A stretch of 64,000 nt of DNA from Neoechinorhynchus agilis. Taxonomy: Eukaryota > Acanthocephala. The notes below the pieces were generated by a model, which saw nothing but the letters and a program-made list of their open reading frames with translations, did no database searches and was not told the DNA's origin. Both the position numbers and the translations under genes were made by a program. The stretch covers positions 9,982,001-10,046,000 of the forward strand of contig CM121341.1 of assembly GCA_051530055.1 (NCBI GenBank), in the 5' to 3' direction. Below, piece after piece: positions 11,961 through 22,327 of the stretch. Position 1 is the first letter of the stretch, and each line of letters starts with the position of its first letter.

Positions 11961-13380
11961 TCGTCATCCTGTTATCCTACTCTTCCTTAACAAGGTGTTT
12001 GTTTCATTCTTTACATCGTCCTTGGGCTCTGTCCTGACTCGGAATCATTGTGATTGAATTGCTGTAAATCAAAAGGCGGGGGAAACGGACAGCAGCAAAA
12101 GTTGTCTTGTTGAAAAGGAGTTCCTTGTTAGGGTGTTTGTAGCTGCCGTTCAAAAAGGAGTTAATAAAAACAATGAAATCTACAAAGTACTGTTAGAGCT
12201 AAAAAAATATTGTATATTCTTCACAGAATCAGCTTGTAAATTGCTTTAAATCGACTGATTTCGCCAATTGTTCGCTATGATAACTTTTTATCAATTTATT
12301 AAAAAACCCTGAGTTTAAAAAGCTTTAAAGGAGCTGCGACGAACAGAACTCCCAAAATGAACATTTCGATGTGGGCGTTTCGGTTAAAGTCGCGATGCGA
12401 AAGGAGCTATCCATCGGAATATAATGCCAAATCTTACTCCGTCAGAATTATTCAAATATATTCGAAGTTTCAGAGGACTATAATTATATAGCTACGCCCA
12501 ATTCCGATTGGATTTTAGTTGAATGCCGAAGATCCAGTGGAAATGCCGTCCGTTGTGAAGATGGCCCCGAATTGTAGAGGAAATTATAGAACTCATTAAC
12601 TCTTCGCTGTTACACTCGCGTATCAATAAGGCAAAATATTTGCGAATAAGAGAAAAAACCAATTGCTTGCGATCGCATGACTTGGTCGCTATGACAACTT
12701 TTGATCAATTTATTTAAATAAACCTTAGCTTTGAAAATTTCAAGGAAGCGACAAATATAACTTCGGATTTCTCAGGATACCGTATTCTTGGGCATCCCAA
12801 TCCTTCGTTGGGATGGGGGGGATTCTTTAAAACGAAGGATTTCTCGGGATGCCGCTATAGTTGTGAATCCCAATCATTCGTTGAAAGATTCCTCAAAACG
12901 ATGAATTTTTTGAGATATCGTCAAGCTAAAGGCATGAAATATTCGGTACAATTCTTCTACCTTGAACTTCATGGACTAAGTCGATCAAGGCTTTTTTAAC
13001 GGATTGAAGACTTTACTTGCATGTATTTAATAAATAAATTGTCTTTTGTAACTTCTAGACCTCTGATTTTATGATTCGCATTATATCCGTGAAAACAATT
13101 GAATCAATCTTAATATTCCACCGTTATGACATTTTCAAAAAAATCATAAAAATTAATCATTTGGCATATAAAAAACAGGGGTTGTAAAGAAATTATTCAT
13201 TATAGTTTCAGTTTCAATTAGCGATATTTGATAAGCAATTGACTGAAGAAGGCCAACGATAGGGCCGAAAATTTTCAATATAAACCTTTCTCTGAATCAA
13301 ACATCGCTAATTGAAACGGAAAAAACAGAGGTTTCAATAGTTTTTACATTTTGCAAGAGATCATAATGCACGAATCATAA
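11961..13380. repeat. Interrupting AT-rich block with small internal repeats
   Basis: It separates the two LINE copies. A diverged direct repeat pairs 12,262-12,345 with 12,680-12,765 (shared run TCGCTATGAYAACTTTTRATCAATTTATT). Near 12,830-12,920 a short motif around CGAAGGATTTCTCGGGATGCCG recurs imperfectly. An imperfect inverted repeat pairs GTTTCAATTAGCGATATTTG (about 13,209) with ATCAAACATCGCTAATTGAAAC-type sequence (about 13,297). No gene is visible. Confidence 0.5.
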
Positions 13381-13381
13381 A

Positions 13382-16025
13382 TTGACTTTTCAAAAAGAAC
13401 TACAATTTAAAAAGCTTTTTCGCACCAAGTTTGCTTCTATGTTTGTTTTCTTTGACATATTGGGTAAAGAGTTATTCTTGAAAATGCTCAAAGAGCTACA
13501 TATTAAGTACGTTGATATGTCACGTAGAGTGACATTCCTTGTGTATGAGTCCGCACTGACCTTTCTCAGGAGGAATTTGCGGATATCCAAAAAGAATTCG
13601 GGATTTCTCCAATAAAATATATATGAAAAGACATGATAATTCTGAACCCTATGCCCTAATGTGCTCAGCTTCTCTAAATATCGCTGAAAAAAATCTGTGG
13701 CTCTGCACTAGGGATTAGATCGCACTGGGTCACTTTTTCTGCCCTTAAAGGGTCAATTTATGACTTTAACCTTATAATTTGTCAAAAATGCTCCCGCTGG
13801 GGTCAAATGGCTTCTAGTTGCCCACATAAAGCTAGGTACCTTCTATGTGCTGGAAGTCATACAAAAAAGGAGTATCAGGGAGAGTCGATAAAATGTGCAA
13901 ATTGCTCCGAATCTCATCCGGCATTTGCCCGGAAATGCAAATATGCCAAAGAATACCTAGAAGTATCGCTAAAGGGTTCCAAGCCAAACTTGGCCAGGTG
14001 GTGAATGTAAAGAAAAGTTTTATCATCACAAAGAAAAAAATAAATTTACCAACTTTAAATAACCCAGAATCAATTCCGCATCATAAGATGACTTATTGTC
14101 CGACCAAATTTTCTCATCCTCCCATTATTAATTCGGAGTCAAGAATATCAAGTCCCTCTAAAATTAATACTCCAATCACACATGGCCCTATACGCGAAAT
14201 TGCATTACTCAAACAAATTCTTGGCTGGATTATTAGCCAATTAACTAATATGTCTACTGCTACAAACATTTCGGACACTGTCCGAACTCCCGTTTCGGAA
14301 ATATTACAAACTATTCGAAACATTCCCTGTTTCCATGATAGGGTGAAAAGAGGCCCATCTTCAGCATCAGATGACGACTCAAGTCAATGTAACCCATATA
14401 AAGATCCCAAAAAGCCGAAGTTACCTACTCCTCAATGAATATGAATCAATATGACATTAGAAAATTCTCTTTTTGCGCATACAATACCTCAATATCATAT
14501 AGTATTCCCCCACACCTTCTTATGAATATCTCTAACAATATGCCGAACCTTCTATGCTTTCAAGAACCGGGCCGTTATCATTATTGGGTGATAACTCTTA
14601 CGACGGTTTTTATATTCATCCCTCTGCTCCAAGAACCAACGCTTATATTGGTTTTTGTTGAGGCTTACAAATTTTTATAAAAAAAGATCTTGCTCCTAAA
14701 CACTTATTATCGATTAATAATGACCTCTGCTTAATGCAAATAATACAGATTAATAATCCCTTTAACTCCTGTTACACACAACTCCAGCCGCATTTCATAG
14801 TCATAAATGTCTACATTCGTCCTCGATCTGTAAATAATTTCATTAAACAATACTCCTCCTTTTTAAAGTTCTGGAACCCAGACTTTATTATAGGAGATTT
14901 TAACTCTAATTTCTTATCATCTATAAGACCATTATTCAACGATCATACCTTCCTTATTCCTCGATTCCCTTCATTTCATAACTTTTCACAGGGTAGACAC
15001 TCTTTTATTGATGGAGCGATCAATAGAAATAATGTCACTCTGGATTTTGCCCCTATATTACAATTACAATCCCAATCATTATTATCTTTAGCTCATCGGG
15101 ACCTAACTTAAAGATTTTTTTACCTTTAACCAAGCTCACATCAATCATTTTAATAGCTTCATATTAGAAGAGCTGAGTGCTAGTAGAAATATTTCTTTAT
15201 ACTCCCTTAATGACATTCTATTACGCGCGACGAAGAAAACGCTGATAATCTCGTATTTCATTAAACGATCTAAACTATCTAAAGGGGCAAAATTCTTCTA
15301 TAAAAGGGCCATTCTTGCTAATCTTCATGGCAATCGTGCATTACATGATAACTTCATAAAAGAGTTTTTCAAAACCAAATTCTATGATCGAATCTTGAAA
15401 GATAAGTGATCTTGAAAAAACAACAAAATTTCTTTCAAAAGTTCTGGTCTAGTCTTAAATCGAAAACCGGTGAGTTGGAAAGCTAGAGCAGCGAACTGGA
15501 TAGGATCGGTATCATATCCATCCGTTACTGAACAGCTTTTAACATATCACACTTTTAGTGTATCTAATATTTCCCCCCATCACCATTTTATCAAACAAAC
15601 ATTTTAGATGGCACTTCAATTTAACGGATTTATTTTCAGCCTGCAAAAATAACCCCTCAAAAGCCTTTAACAAAATTTTCAGTCTCCCCTAAAATCTTCA
15701 CGGCAATACACGGATCGGTTTTTACTCTATTCCACTCTAAATTCTTTCATCTAAGCTAGACTTCAATGATCTAAAACTCATAAATGTCGTCAAGAAAATA
15801 TTTATTCCTAAGACTAAAGGAGCTATCTCTCAGCCAAACCATATTAGAGTTATAGCAATTCAAAACCCAATAATATCATGTCTTGAGAGAATCGCTAATA
15901 ACAAATTACTGGCTTTTTTTAGAATTACGTAACATTGTTCCTGCAAATTTTCACTGCTTTGTTCGTCGTCGTGGAGTCAATTCACTTTTACATGACCTGC
16001 ATGATTTTAATAGACAAACATTCCT
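13382..16025 (+). mobile_element. APE-type LINE, copy 2: ORF1 zinc knuckles, endonuclease, RT fragments
   Basis: ORF1 material (13,382-14,438) carries the CQKCSRWGQMASSCPHKARY knuckle and a second KCANC..HPAFARKC group. ORF2 starts near 14,435. Endonuclease motifs include NLLCFQEPG (about 14,550), VINVYIRPRS (about 14,805) and IIGDFNSNF (about 14,890), with RHSFIDGAI and AHRDLT downstream. These are the hallmarks of an apurinic-type endonuclease. RT pieces follow (PKTKGAISQPNHIRVIAIQ..., about 15,815-15,870). Several frame changes and stops show that it is inactive. The RT is cut at about 16,025 by a gypsy fragment, so the gypsy came later or the junction is a deletion. Confidence 0.75.
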
Positions 16026-16584
16026 GACCAGGCCCAGCTGCCAGTACCACGCCGTCATCACACCGAGGTTCAACTCGGTTGCTCGACATCAGGCCCAGCG
16101 CAGCATCGTGACACGCGGACCTCCTTGCTCAACCCAACAAGGAAGCAGCGTTCGCCAATGTCACCGATGCCTCGGCACTGGCGGTCGGCGCAGCAGACAA
16201 ACAACGGAACAAAGACGCCACCTGGTAGTTCTATCCTTCAGCAGGAAGCTTTACAAATCCGAGATGCGATAAAGGATAAAGCACCTCCGACAAGGTACTT
16301 CAAACATGTCCTGGCACTTGAATCACTGATCCGGTGCTACCCACAATACCTCCTCTCAAGCAACAGACGACTCGCTGCGGTTGTCAAGTCAAAAGGCCGG
16401 TACGTTTCCAGGACGAAACGGATTAGTGCGGCGACACTGGAGGGGAGGTATGTGGCGGCGACTTCTTTCACATGAATGACGGGCAGCCGTAAGGAGTTTC
16501 CTTTCGCCGAACGAAGGACAACACACATTTGACCATTGTAGATAATAATAAATACTTCATCTTGATTACGTGTCGCCGCTAAAG
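16026..16584 (+). mobile_element. Ty3/gypsy fragment: pol 3' end and LTR-like copy a
   Basis: Pol scraps typical of gypsy (about 16,040-16,210) are followed by a pol-end stretch (16,205-16,448) and an LTR-like segment of about 136 bp starting TGTGGCGGCGACTTC (16,449) and ending GTGTCGCCGCTAAA (16,584). The two ends are near inverted repeats of each other, as in many LTRs. The pol-end stretch occurs again at 16,690-16,850. Broken. Confidence 0.6.
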
Positions 16585-16689
16585 TATTTTATTTTTCGTC
16601 AGTTGAATTCCGATTCGTTCGTGTTGTTAGATTCTTCCATGTTTCAATTTTCATCCATGATTTTTGAATTATTTTCATGTTTTTATTTA

Positions 16690-18320
16690 ACGGCACCTGG
16701 TAGTTCTATCCTTCAGCAGGAAGCTTTACGAATCCGAGACGCGATAAAGCAACTTCGACAAGGTGCTTCAAACATGTCCTGGCACTTGAATCACTGATCC
16801 GGTGCTGCCCCCGGTACCTCCTCTCAAGCAACAGACAACTCGCTGCGTTTGTGGCGGCGACTTCTTTGACGTGAATGAGGCAGCCGGAAGTAGTTTCCTT
16901 TCGCCGAATGAAGGTCGTCCGTATTACGTGACGCTGCTAAATTGGTGACCCCGACGCAATGACGCAACCTTCCGATGGAAATATCGTTACGGACACACAC
17001 TCAAGCGGAAGCACTTCCTCGGTTATTTCCATGAACCAGGCTATGGCAAACCTCGCCCAGATCAACTCGGTCTCGGTGAGACTTCCGATGCTCACTCCGA
17101 AGGACGTTGCTATGTGGTTTTCGCAGGTGGAAGCAACATTCAACCTGCGCCACATTACCACAAGTTTGGACGCCGAGACTCTATGCCGGCTAAGGAGTTT
17201 CGTCGCCAACCTGCCACTGCCCGGCGATTGGTACAACGCATTGAAAAGTCGCTTGAAACAGATCTTTAGAATTCCCGAATTTCGGCGGATGCAGGAGATA
17301 GTGGAGATAACAATAGAGGACAACCCCTCGCGTCTACTGGAACGCATGTTGGCGTTGTACGCTCCGAACTCGTACCCGGCAGCTGACCCCTTGTTTCGGT
17401 ACCACTTCATCATCAAGCTGCCGACGAAGGTCCGTGAACTGGTCGCCTCCATGGATACTCTCGATCTGACCGCACTGGCCGAAGTCGCGGACAAATTTTT
17501 CTTCCAAATAACAGACGACTCCACAGTCTGCGCGATCGATCAAGCAAGCCCGATAGTGGACGTGGTTCGACGACATGACAAAAACCAGGTATCTACGAGG
17601 ATAATACCGGGCATCTGTCGTTTCCATGCCAAGTGGGGCAACCGCGCCAGGAACTGCATCCCACCCTGCATCTTCAACGGCAAAGTGGCCTCAACGGGGC
17701 AGAGAAACGCCTCTGCCGGCCGCCAATAATCGTCCAAGCAACCGGCACCAGCAACATGGGCGACCTCTTCTTCGTTTTCGATGTAAACTCCCGTCGGAGT
17801 TTCCTCGTCGACACAGGGGCACAAGTTAGCATCGTCCCACCGTCCAGGGACGAACGAGCCCACCCCAGCAAAAAGCGCCCCATCGCCGCCAACCACAGCA
17901 CCATCCTTACCTACGGCACCAAAAGACTATCGCTCAACCTCGCAGGCCGAGCCTGATACTCGTGGAACTTCATAATAGCCGACGTCAGGCACCCCATCCT
18001 TGGTTCCGATTTCCCCCGAAACGTCGGGCTAATGATCGATTTGCAGGCCAAGAGACTTGTCGCCACTTCACGAACCACCGTCATTCCCTTGGACGCGCCG
18101 AGGTCAACTCAACTTATCAGCGTCCTGACCAGCCCAGCAACAACTTCGAGGCCTTGTTCCTCAAATACCCGCCTGCCCTTACACCGAGATTCGACTCGGC
18201 TGCGCGGCACCATGTACAACATCACATAGTGACACGCGGTCCACGCTATTCTCCGGACGGTTAAAGAAGAGTTTAGGAAGCTCGAACAGATGGGGATCAT
18301 CCGCAAGTCAAGCAGTCCGT
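16690..18320 (+). mobile_element. Ty3/gypsy fragment: pol end, LTR-like copy b, gag, protease, RT start
   Basis: A second copy of the pol-end stretch (16,690-16,850) leads into a shorter LTR-like copy (16,851-16,940). Next come TTGGTGACCCCGACGCAATG, a classical gypsy leader/primer site, and a 256-codon gag frame (16,959-17,729) ending in a CRFHAKWGNRARNCIPPC zinc-binding stretch. A protease (LVDTGAQVSIVPP, about 17,805) and the beginning of RT (to about 18,320) follow. The arrangement suggests two nested or tandem gypsy copies. It is broken beyond gag. The gag stretch is G+C-rich against an AT-rich background. Confidence 0.75.
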
Positions 18321-18436
18321 GGCCTGGGGGTAGGAGCTTTATTTGATCCGTTCTCGCTTTACGTTTGATCAATTCTTGAGGCACTGGCTGATCCGGACGA
18401 TCCTCCGTACTATTTGAATCTCCTCCTAAGCAAACG

Positions 18437-19249
18437 GTGGTGCTCGCAGGGATGCAGGATCTCAATCGGTCAACAGAGGCTATGGAGGACTTGTCCCTAT
18501 TCTCCAGAGTGCAATTGGACAAGCTTGAGGATTGTTCAGGAATAGAAAAATCTTGTATCACAATGTTTCGTGACGCAATGCACGCGCGGGGGAGTACAGC
18601 TTTCAAGGATTCCGCAAAAACCTCGGCGGAGATAGCCATTCAAGAGCACTTCCACAGCTCCAATTGGACCAAGCTGCTGAGAAACGTCCCCTATGATCAG
18701 AGGGCCGCAGCAACTCGCCTCATGGCCAACTGCCTGCGCAACGTTAGATGGAATGACGTCAACTCCTACCTCACTAGGCTCAATGAACAAGCAGTCCGGG
18801 CTCTAGAGGGTGCGGCAAACGCCTTTGATCGCCGTCCTGCCCTAGATTTTGCGGATTGGCGCAAATGGGGAAATAAGACCAGGGAGAAATGTGCGAAATG
18901 GACCGTGACCAGGGCCCCCAACGCGCAGGAGTACACGGACGCCTTGTCAGGTGGGCGTTCCATCTTGACCTGGCTGTTGAATCATAATCCAGGGGCAATT
19001 GGCGAATATCCGAAGAACGCGCAGTGGGCGGCGGTGAAAGCAGAAAGCATCATGGTCGAGGCGGCGATCAAGGCGGTTCCTCAGGAAGAGCAGGAAGCCT
19101 TGGAAGTTCTATCGAAAGAGGCATTGGTTGAGAGTCTCACCATGAAAGCCGGCGTCCTCCCCGCCGCGGAAAAGAAGTTGCTGACTGGGCTGAAGAACAT
19201 TTCCGTGAATGCTTTCAAATTGCGGTTGGTGAATATGGACAAGAGGTAA
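18437..19249 (+). CDS. Unrecognised intact 270-aa protein
   Basis: This single open frame starts MVLAGMQDLNRSTEAMEDLS and ends at TAA. The sequence is predicted largely helical, Ala/Leu/Lys/Glu-rich, soluble, with no membrane segment and no recognisable motif. It is distinctly G+C-rich and lies directly after a truncated gypsy element, so it is probably cargo or coding matter of a mobile or virus-like insertion, not a host gene. If it belongs to such an element it looks whole as a frame. The start could also be the second Met (residue 6). Confidence 0.45.
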   Translation: MVLAGMQDLNRSTEAMEDLSLFSRVQLDKLEDCSGIEKSCITMFRDAMHARGSTAFKDSAKTSAEIAIQEHFHSSNWTKLLRNVPYDQRAAATRLMANCLRNVRWNDVNSYLTRLNEQAVRALEGAANAFDRRPALDFADWRKWGNKTREKCAKWTVTRAPNAQEYTDALSGGRSILTWLLNHNPGAIGEYPKNAQWAAVKAESIMVEAAIKAVPQEEQEALEVLSKEALVESLTMKAGVLPAAEKKLLTGLKNISVNAFKLRLVNMDKR

Positions 19250-20192
19250 CATCGAAAATGTAGCTCCTTCAGTAGGCAAAGGTAGCTTGGTTATAGCAAG
19301 CAAAGAAGCAGAGTCCAGTCTAACGTCCAGAATGTCATACCTCATTCCACGGAAGCAATCGTACGAAAGTAATCAACGAAAACATTATGCTTGAACAAGA
19401 ATCAACCTCAGTGTTATTTGAATGCTCTGTCTGGATGCTCGGCATATAGGTCCGAAAACTGCGTGTCCGTACGAAGTCATATGAAAGCCTGCAAGCGAAG
19501 AGGGGAGGTGGCTGTATCTGTATAGAAATTGATGGACCCATCTACCGAGCAATCGGTCATTGAGCTGGCCAATGAAGAGTAGTGCGAACCTCCGCAGGTA
19601 TTCGAAGTTATGGCAAAAGAAAGTCCACCTTCTGTCCGTTCACTTACCTTTGTAGGTGACATGGAAACACAAGCCCAGTGCTTGCAAATCATACGTCACA
19701 GTCGTTACGTCAGTGTAAAAAGGGCACTACAATGGCAGACTGCTCAATCGAATCGACTGTTTTTACAGTGGTCAAGGCGTATGAGAGCTTTGTGGAAGTG
19801 CTAAATAAGAATATCCTCCATCCAAGGTACCGAGGTTTTCTTGATACGGAGCGAGATAACCTCCGTTCATCTGAAGAGAGCCTAAAGCCTCTAACGCGCG
19901 GGGGAATTAGGCCCTAATATCGTTAAACTTCATAAAGGTCCGACTCAGGCTCTCTCCGTTATTGCCTACCACTTACTGGGTAATCCGCCATTGTGGAAGA
20001 AGGTAGCAACGAAAATAACAAAACAGAGGTGCAGAACAACAATAAGTATTATGCGCTAGTTTCCCAGAACGTCTCTGACGCTAATGTTCCTCTGGTAGTT
20101 CATTTTCTAGGCCTGGTGAAGAATAGCGTAGTATCTCAAATGTTCGTTTTGTTCGCTGCCGTGTAATCACAGTGCGAAAATAATTCATAAAG
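19250..20192. other. No recognisable gene
   Basis: The stretch has short frames on both strands (for example 19,610-19,804 and 19,477-19,692 minus) without domains. Composition resembles the preceding frame at first and becomes AT-rich toward the arm 1 repeat. Nothing can be supported. Confidence 0.4.
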
Positions 20193-21330
20193 AGTACAGT
20201 TTTAAAAGAAAATTGGGATACCGACGTTAGCAATAATTTCGAGAAATATTACTTACATTGAGCCGCTCGTCAACGGTACGAACGTTCCACCGCTCGTTCC
20301 AAAATCGCTCGATTCATCGGAGAACAAAAAAGAACGATAGGAGGAATGGGAATGCAGCGATAGAAAAAGGACGGCGATTTGGAAGGTACGAAAAAACAGA
20401 AGAATTCACGGTCTGTGTAACGATTTGGCGCACGTTTAAAAAAATTGTCGTCATTTTTCATGTGTTTTTAGTACATGATAAAGGCACGATATCATGCCGA
20501 AATATTGGATTTAATAAATTCCTTTAATTTTTACTTTTACGGATCCGTAATCCACTCCAAATTCAGGTGATCACAAGGACTTATCAAAATAAAACGTGAT
20601 TTTATTACTATAAACAAGAATTGTCTAAGTGGTTTTTATATTCGCAAACATGATAAAATCCTACTTCGATAAAGTATGCAATACAAAATAGTAGAATTTG
20701 AAATTCCGTTACAAATGAAGATGTATAAATTCATTGCCACGACGGAAGCTCACACGGGCGACTCATAAAGAGCCATAGAATACAGTACAACCGAAATAGC
20801 AGTCTAAACATTTTAATCAATGGGAATATTTGGCATACCGCAAGGGAGTTGAAATTAAATACATCAAAACCATCCGAATTTAATCAACTTTTAAGATACA
20901 AAAACTGCGTCAGCAATGGCGATGGAATCGCTTCGAACCGAATTTTCGTTTTTTATCATTAACAAATATTATTTGCAAAATATGAATATCAACTAATTCT
21001 TAAACCGATCTGCATTAGAAATTGTTTTCCACTAGCACAAGATTTTAATCTTCAGTTTAATAACAATCATTACTTTCCTTCGAACGCGATACTTTTTAAG
21101 AATTCTGAAAAATCGAGATACATTTGAATTTTTTACAACGCCGTTTATTTTGACGTGAAGTTTACAAACTTTAAAAGTCTTAATACAGATTTTTCCATTT
21201 ATGTTCATTATTAATGGTTTATTCGCCTTCAAACTGCTACTTTATGTTGTTCTTACTTTCTGCTTTTGGAATGTTTGTCCAATTGTCTTTCAAAAAGTTT
21301 TTGAAGAGTCGCCAATCTCCGTCTTTTCGG
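20193..21330 (+). repeat. Dispersed repeat 'arm 1', copy A (contains a copied gene 3' end)
   Basis: From 20,222 this is nearly identical to copy B (26,438-27,479). It then runs on through sequence that in copy C (29,187-29,453) is the 3' end of the minus-strand host gene at 29,361. Positions 21,237-21,330 correspond to that gene's last 31 or so codons, stop codon and the AATAAA-type signal just beyond (read on the minus strand). So this repeat carries a captured gene tail plus about 1 kb of its downstream DNA. It ends where a minus-strand gypsy integrase scrap starts. Confidence 0.8.
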
Positions 21331-21655
21331 AAGCCTTCTGTTTGCGCAGGCTAGAAGACGGCTTGAAGATTTCCAATTTCGTCGCAATGCGTCTCCCCAT
21401 AATTAGTTCGGATGGACTGCGGTTTGTTGTCGCCTGTGGAGTATTGCGATAACTCAAAAGAAATCTCTGCAACGCTTGCGGGTGATCTTTGCTCGAAATC
21501 AATAGAGCTCTACTTTTCAACGTTTCGCGAGCCCGTTCGTCTTTGGATGGTATGTTGAACTCTTCACGTGCTCTATTCCGTTGTTTTGGCAAAACGTTTG
21601 GAAATCGGATGCAATTAATTAGGGTCCATTGTCAGAAACAATCTTCTCGGGAACA
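21331..21655 (-). mobile_element. Ty3/gypsy integrase tail fragment
   Basis: Minus-strand coding for FLLSYRNTPQATTNRSPSEL followed by IMGRRIATKLEIF, the very recognisable end of a gypsy integrase core (YRNTPHstTg.SPaeLl.GR). Only this tail is present, joined to the captured gene tail of arm 1 copy A on one side and to arm 2 on the other. Broken. Confidence 0.75.
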
Positions 21656-22327
21656 CCTCGATATTTAAGCCGCTTCGTTTGCTTACCTCAGTTCATAAAT
21701 TGCCGCGCAATCGGAAATTAACAAAAAAAAACGCTTTTTCTCCTAATCATATGGACCGATTGGGGTTGTAGCCAGAAATTTTAAAACCCATTTCATTTAA
21801 AAAAGTAAAAAACCTAATTGCAAACTAACGTTGCAACGGAGAATGTCAAACCGCCAGCCAATGTTTTGTAAAAGTTCACTTACCCTCGGAGTGGAGATTG
21901 TTGCCTCGGATACAAAACCTCATCTCCTGGAAAAGGATGTCCAACTCGAATAACCTCGTGCCTAGTCGACATTTTCAAACGTAAATCAGAAAGCATATTT
22001 CGCCTATCTCACTAAAAAGTGGCCACCGGTCATGCTCAGACAATTATTGTAAAACGGTTACCCGATGGCTTGTTTGGAGCAATGAGGTTCTACCTAACAA
22101 CCCAAATGTGGCTCTCACCCTTTCACGACTTCATTAATTTCAAACTACCCAGCGATATCTTCACAGTCTTCATAAAAAGTTCAGTTCCCTGCCAAAGGAC
22201 TTCAACTGTAAAATCAAGTTCCGTCTAATGATGGAAGCCTCTCGACACGTTTGAGATCATTTATGTTCGCAGCAATCCTGTGAGCTAAACTGCTTTAAGA
22301 TTCGCTTCTCGCCTGCGATCTCAATGG
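21656..22327 (+). repeat. Dispersed repeat 'arm 2', copy 2
   Basis: It matches 6,155-6,545 at both ends (AAGCCGCTTCGTT... and ...CGCCTGCGATCTCAATGGA) but carries about 300 extra bases in the middle. It ends exactly where the open frame at 22,328 begins, so it may be the untranslated leader of the element represented by the 22,328-26,446 block. Confidence 0.65.
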
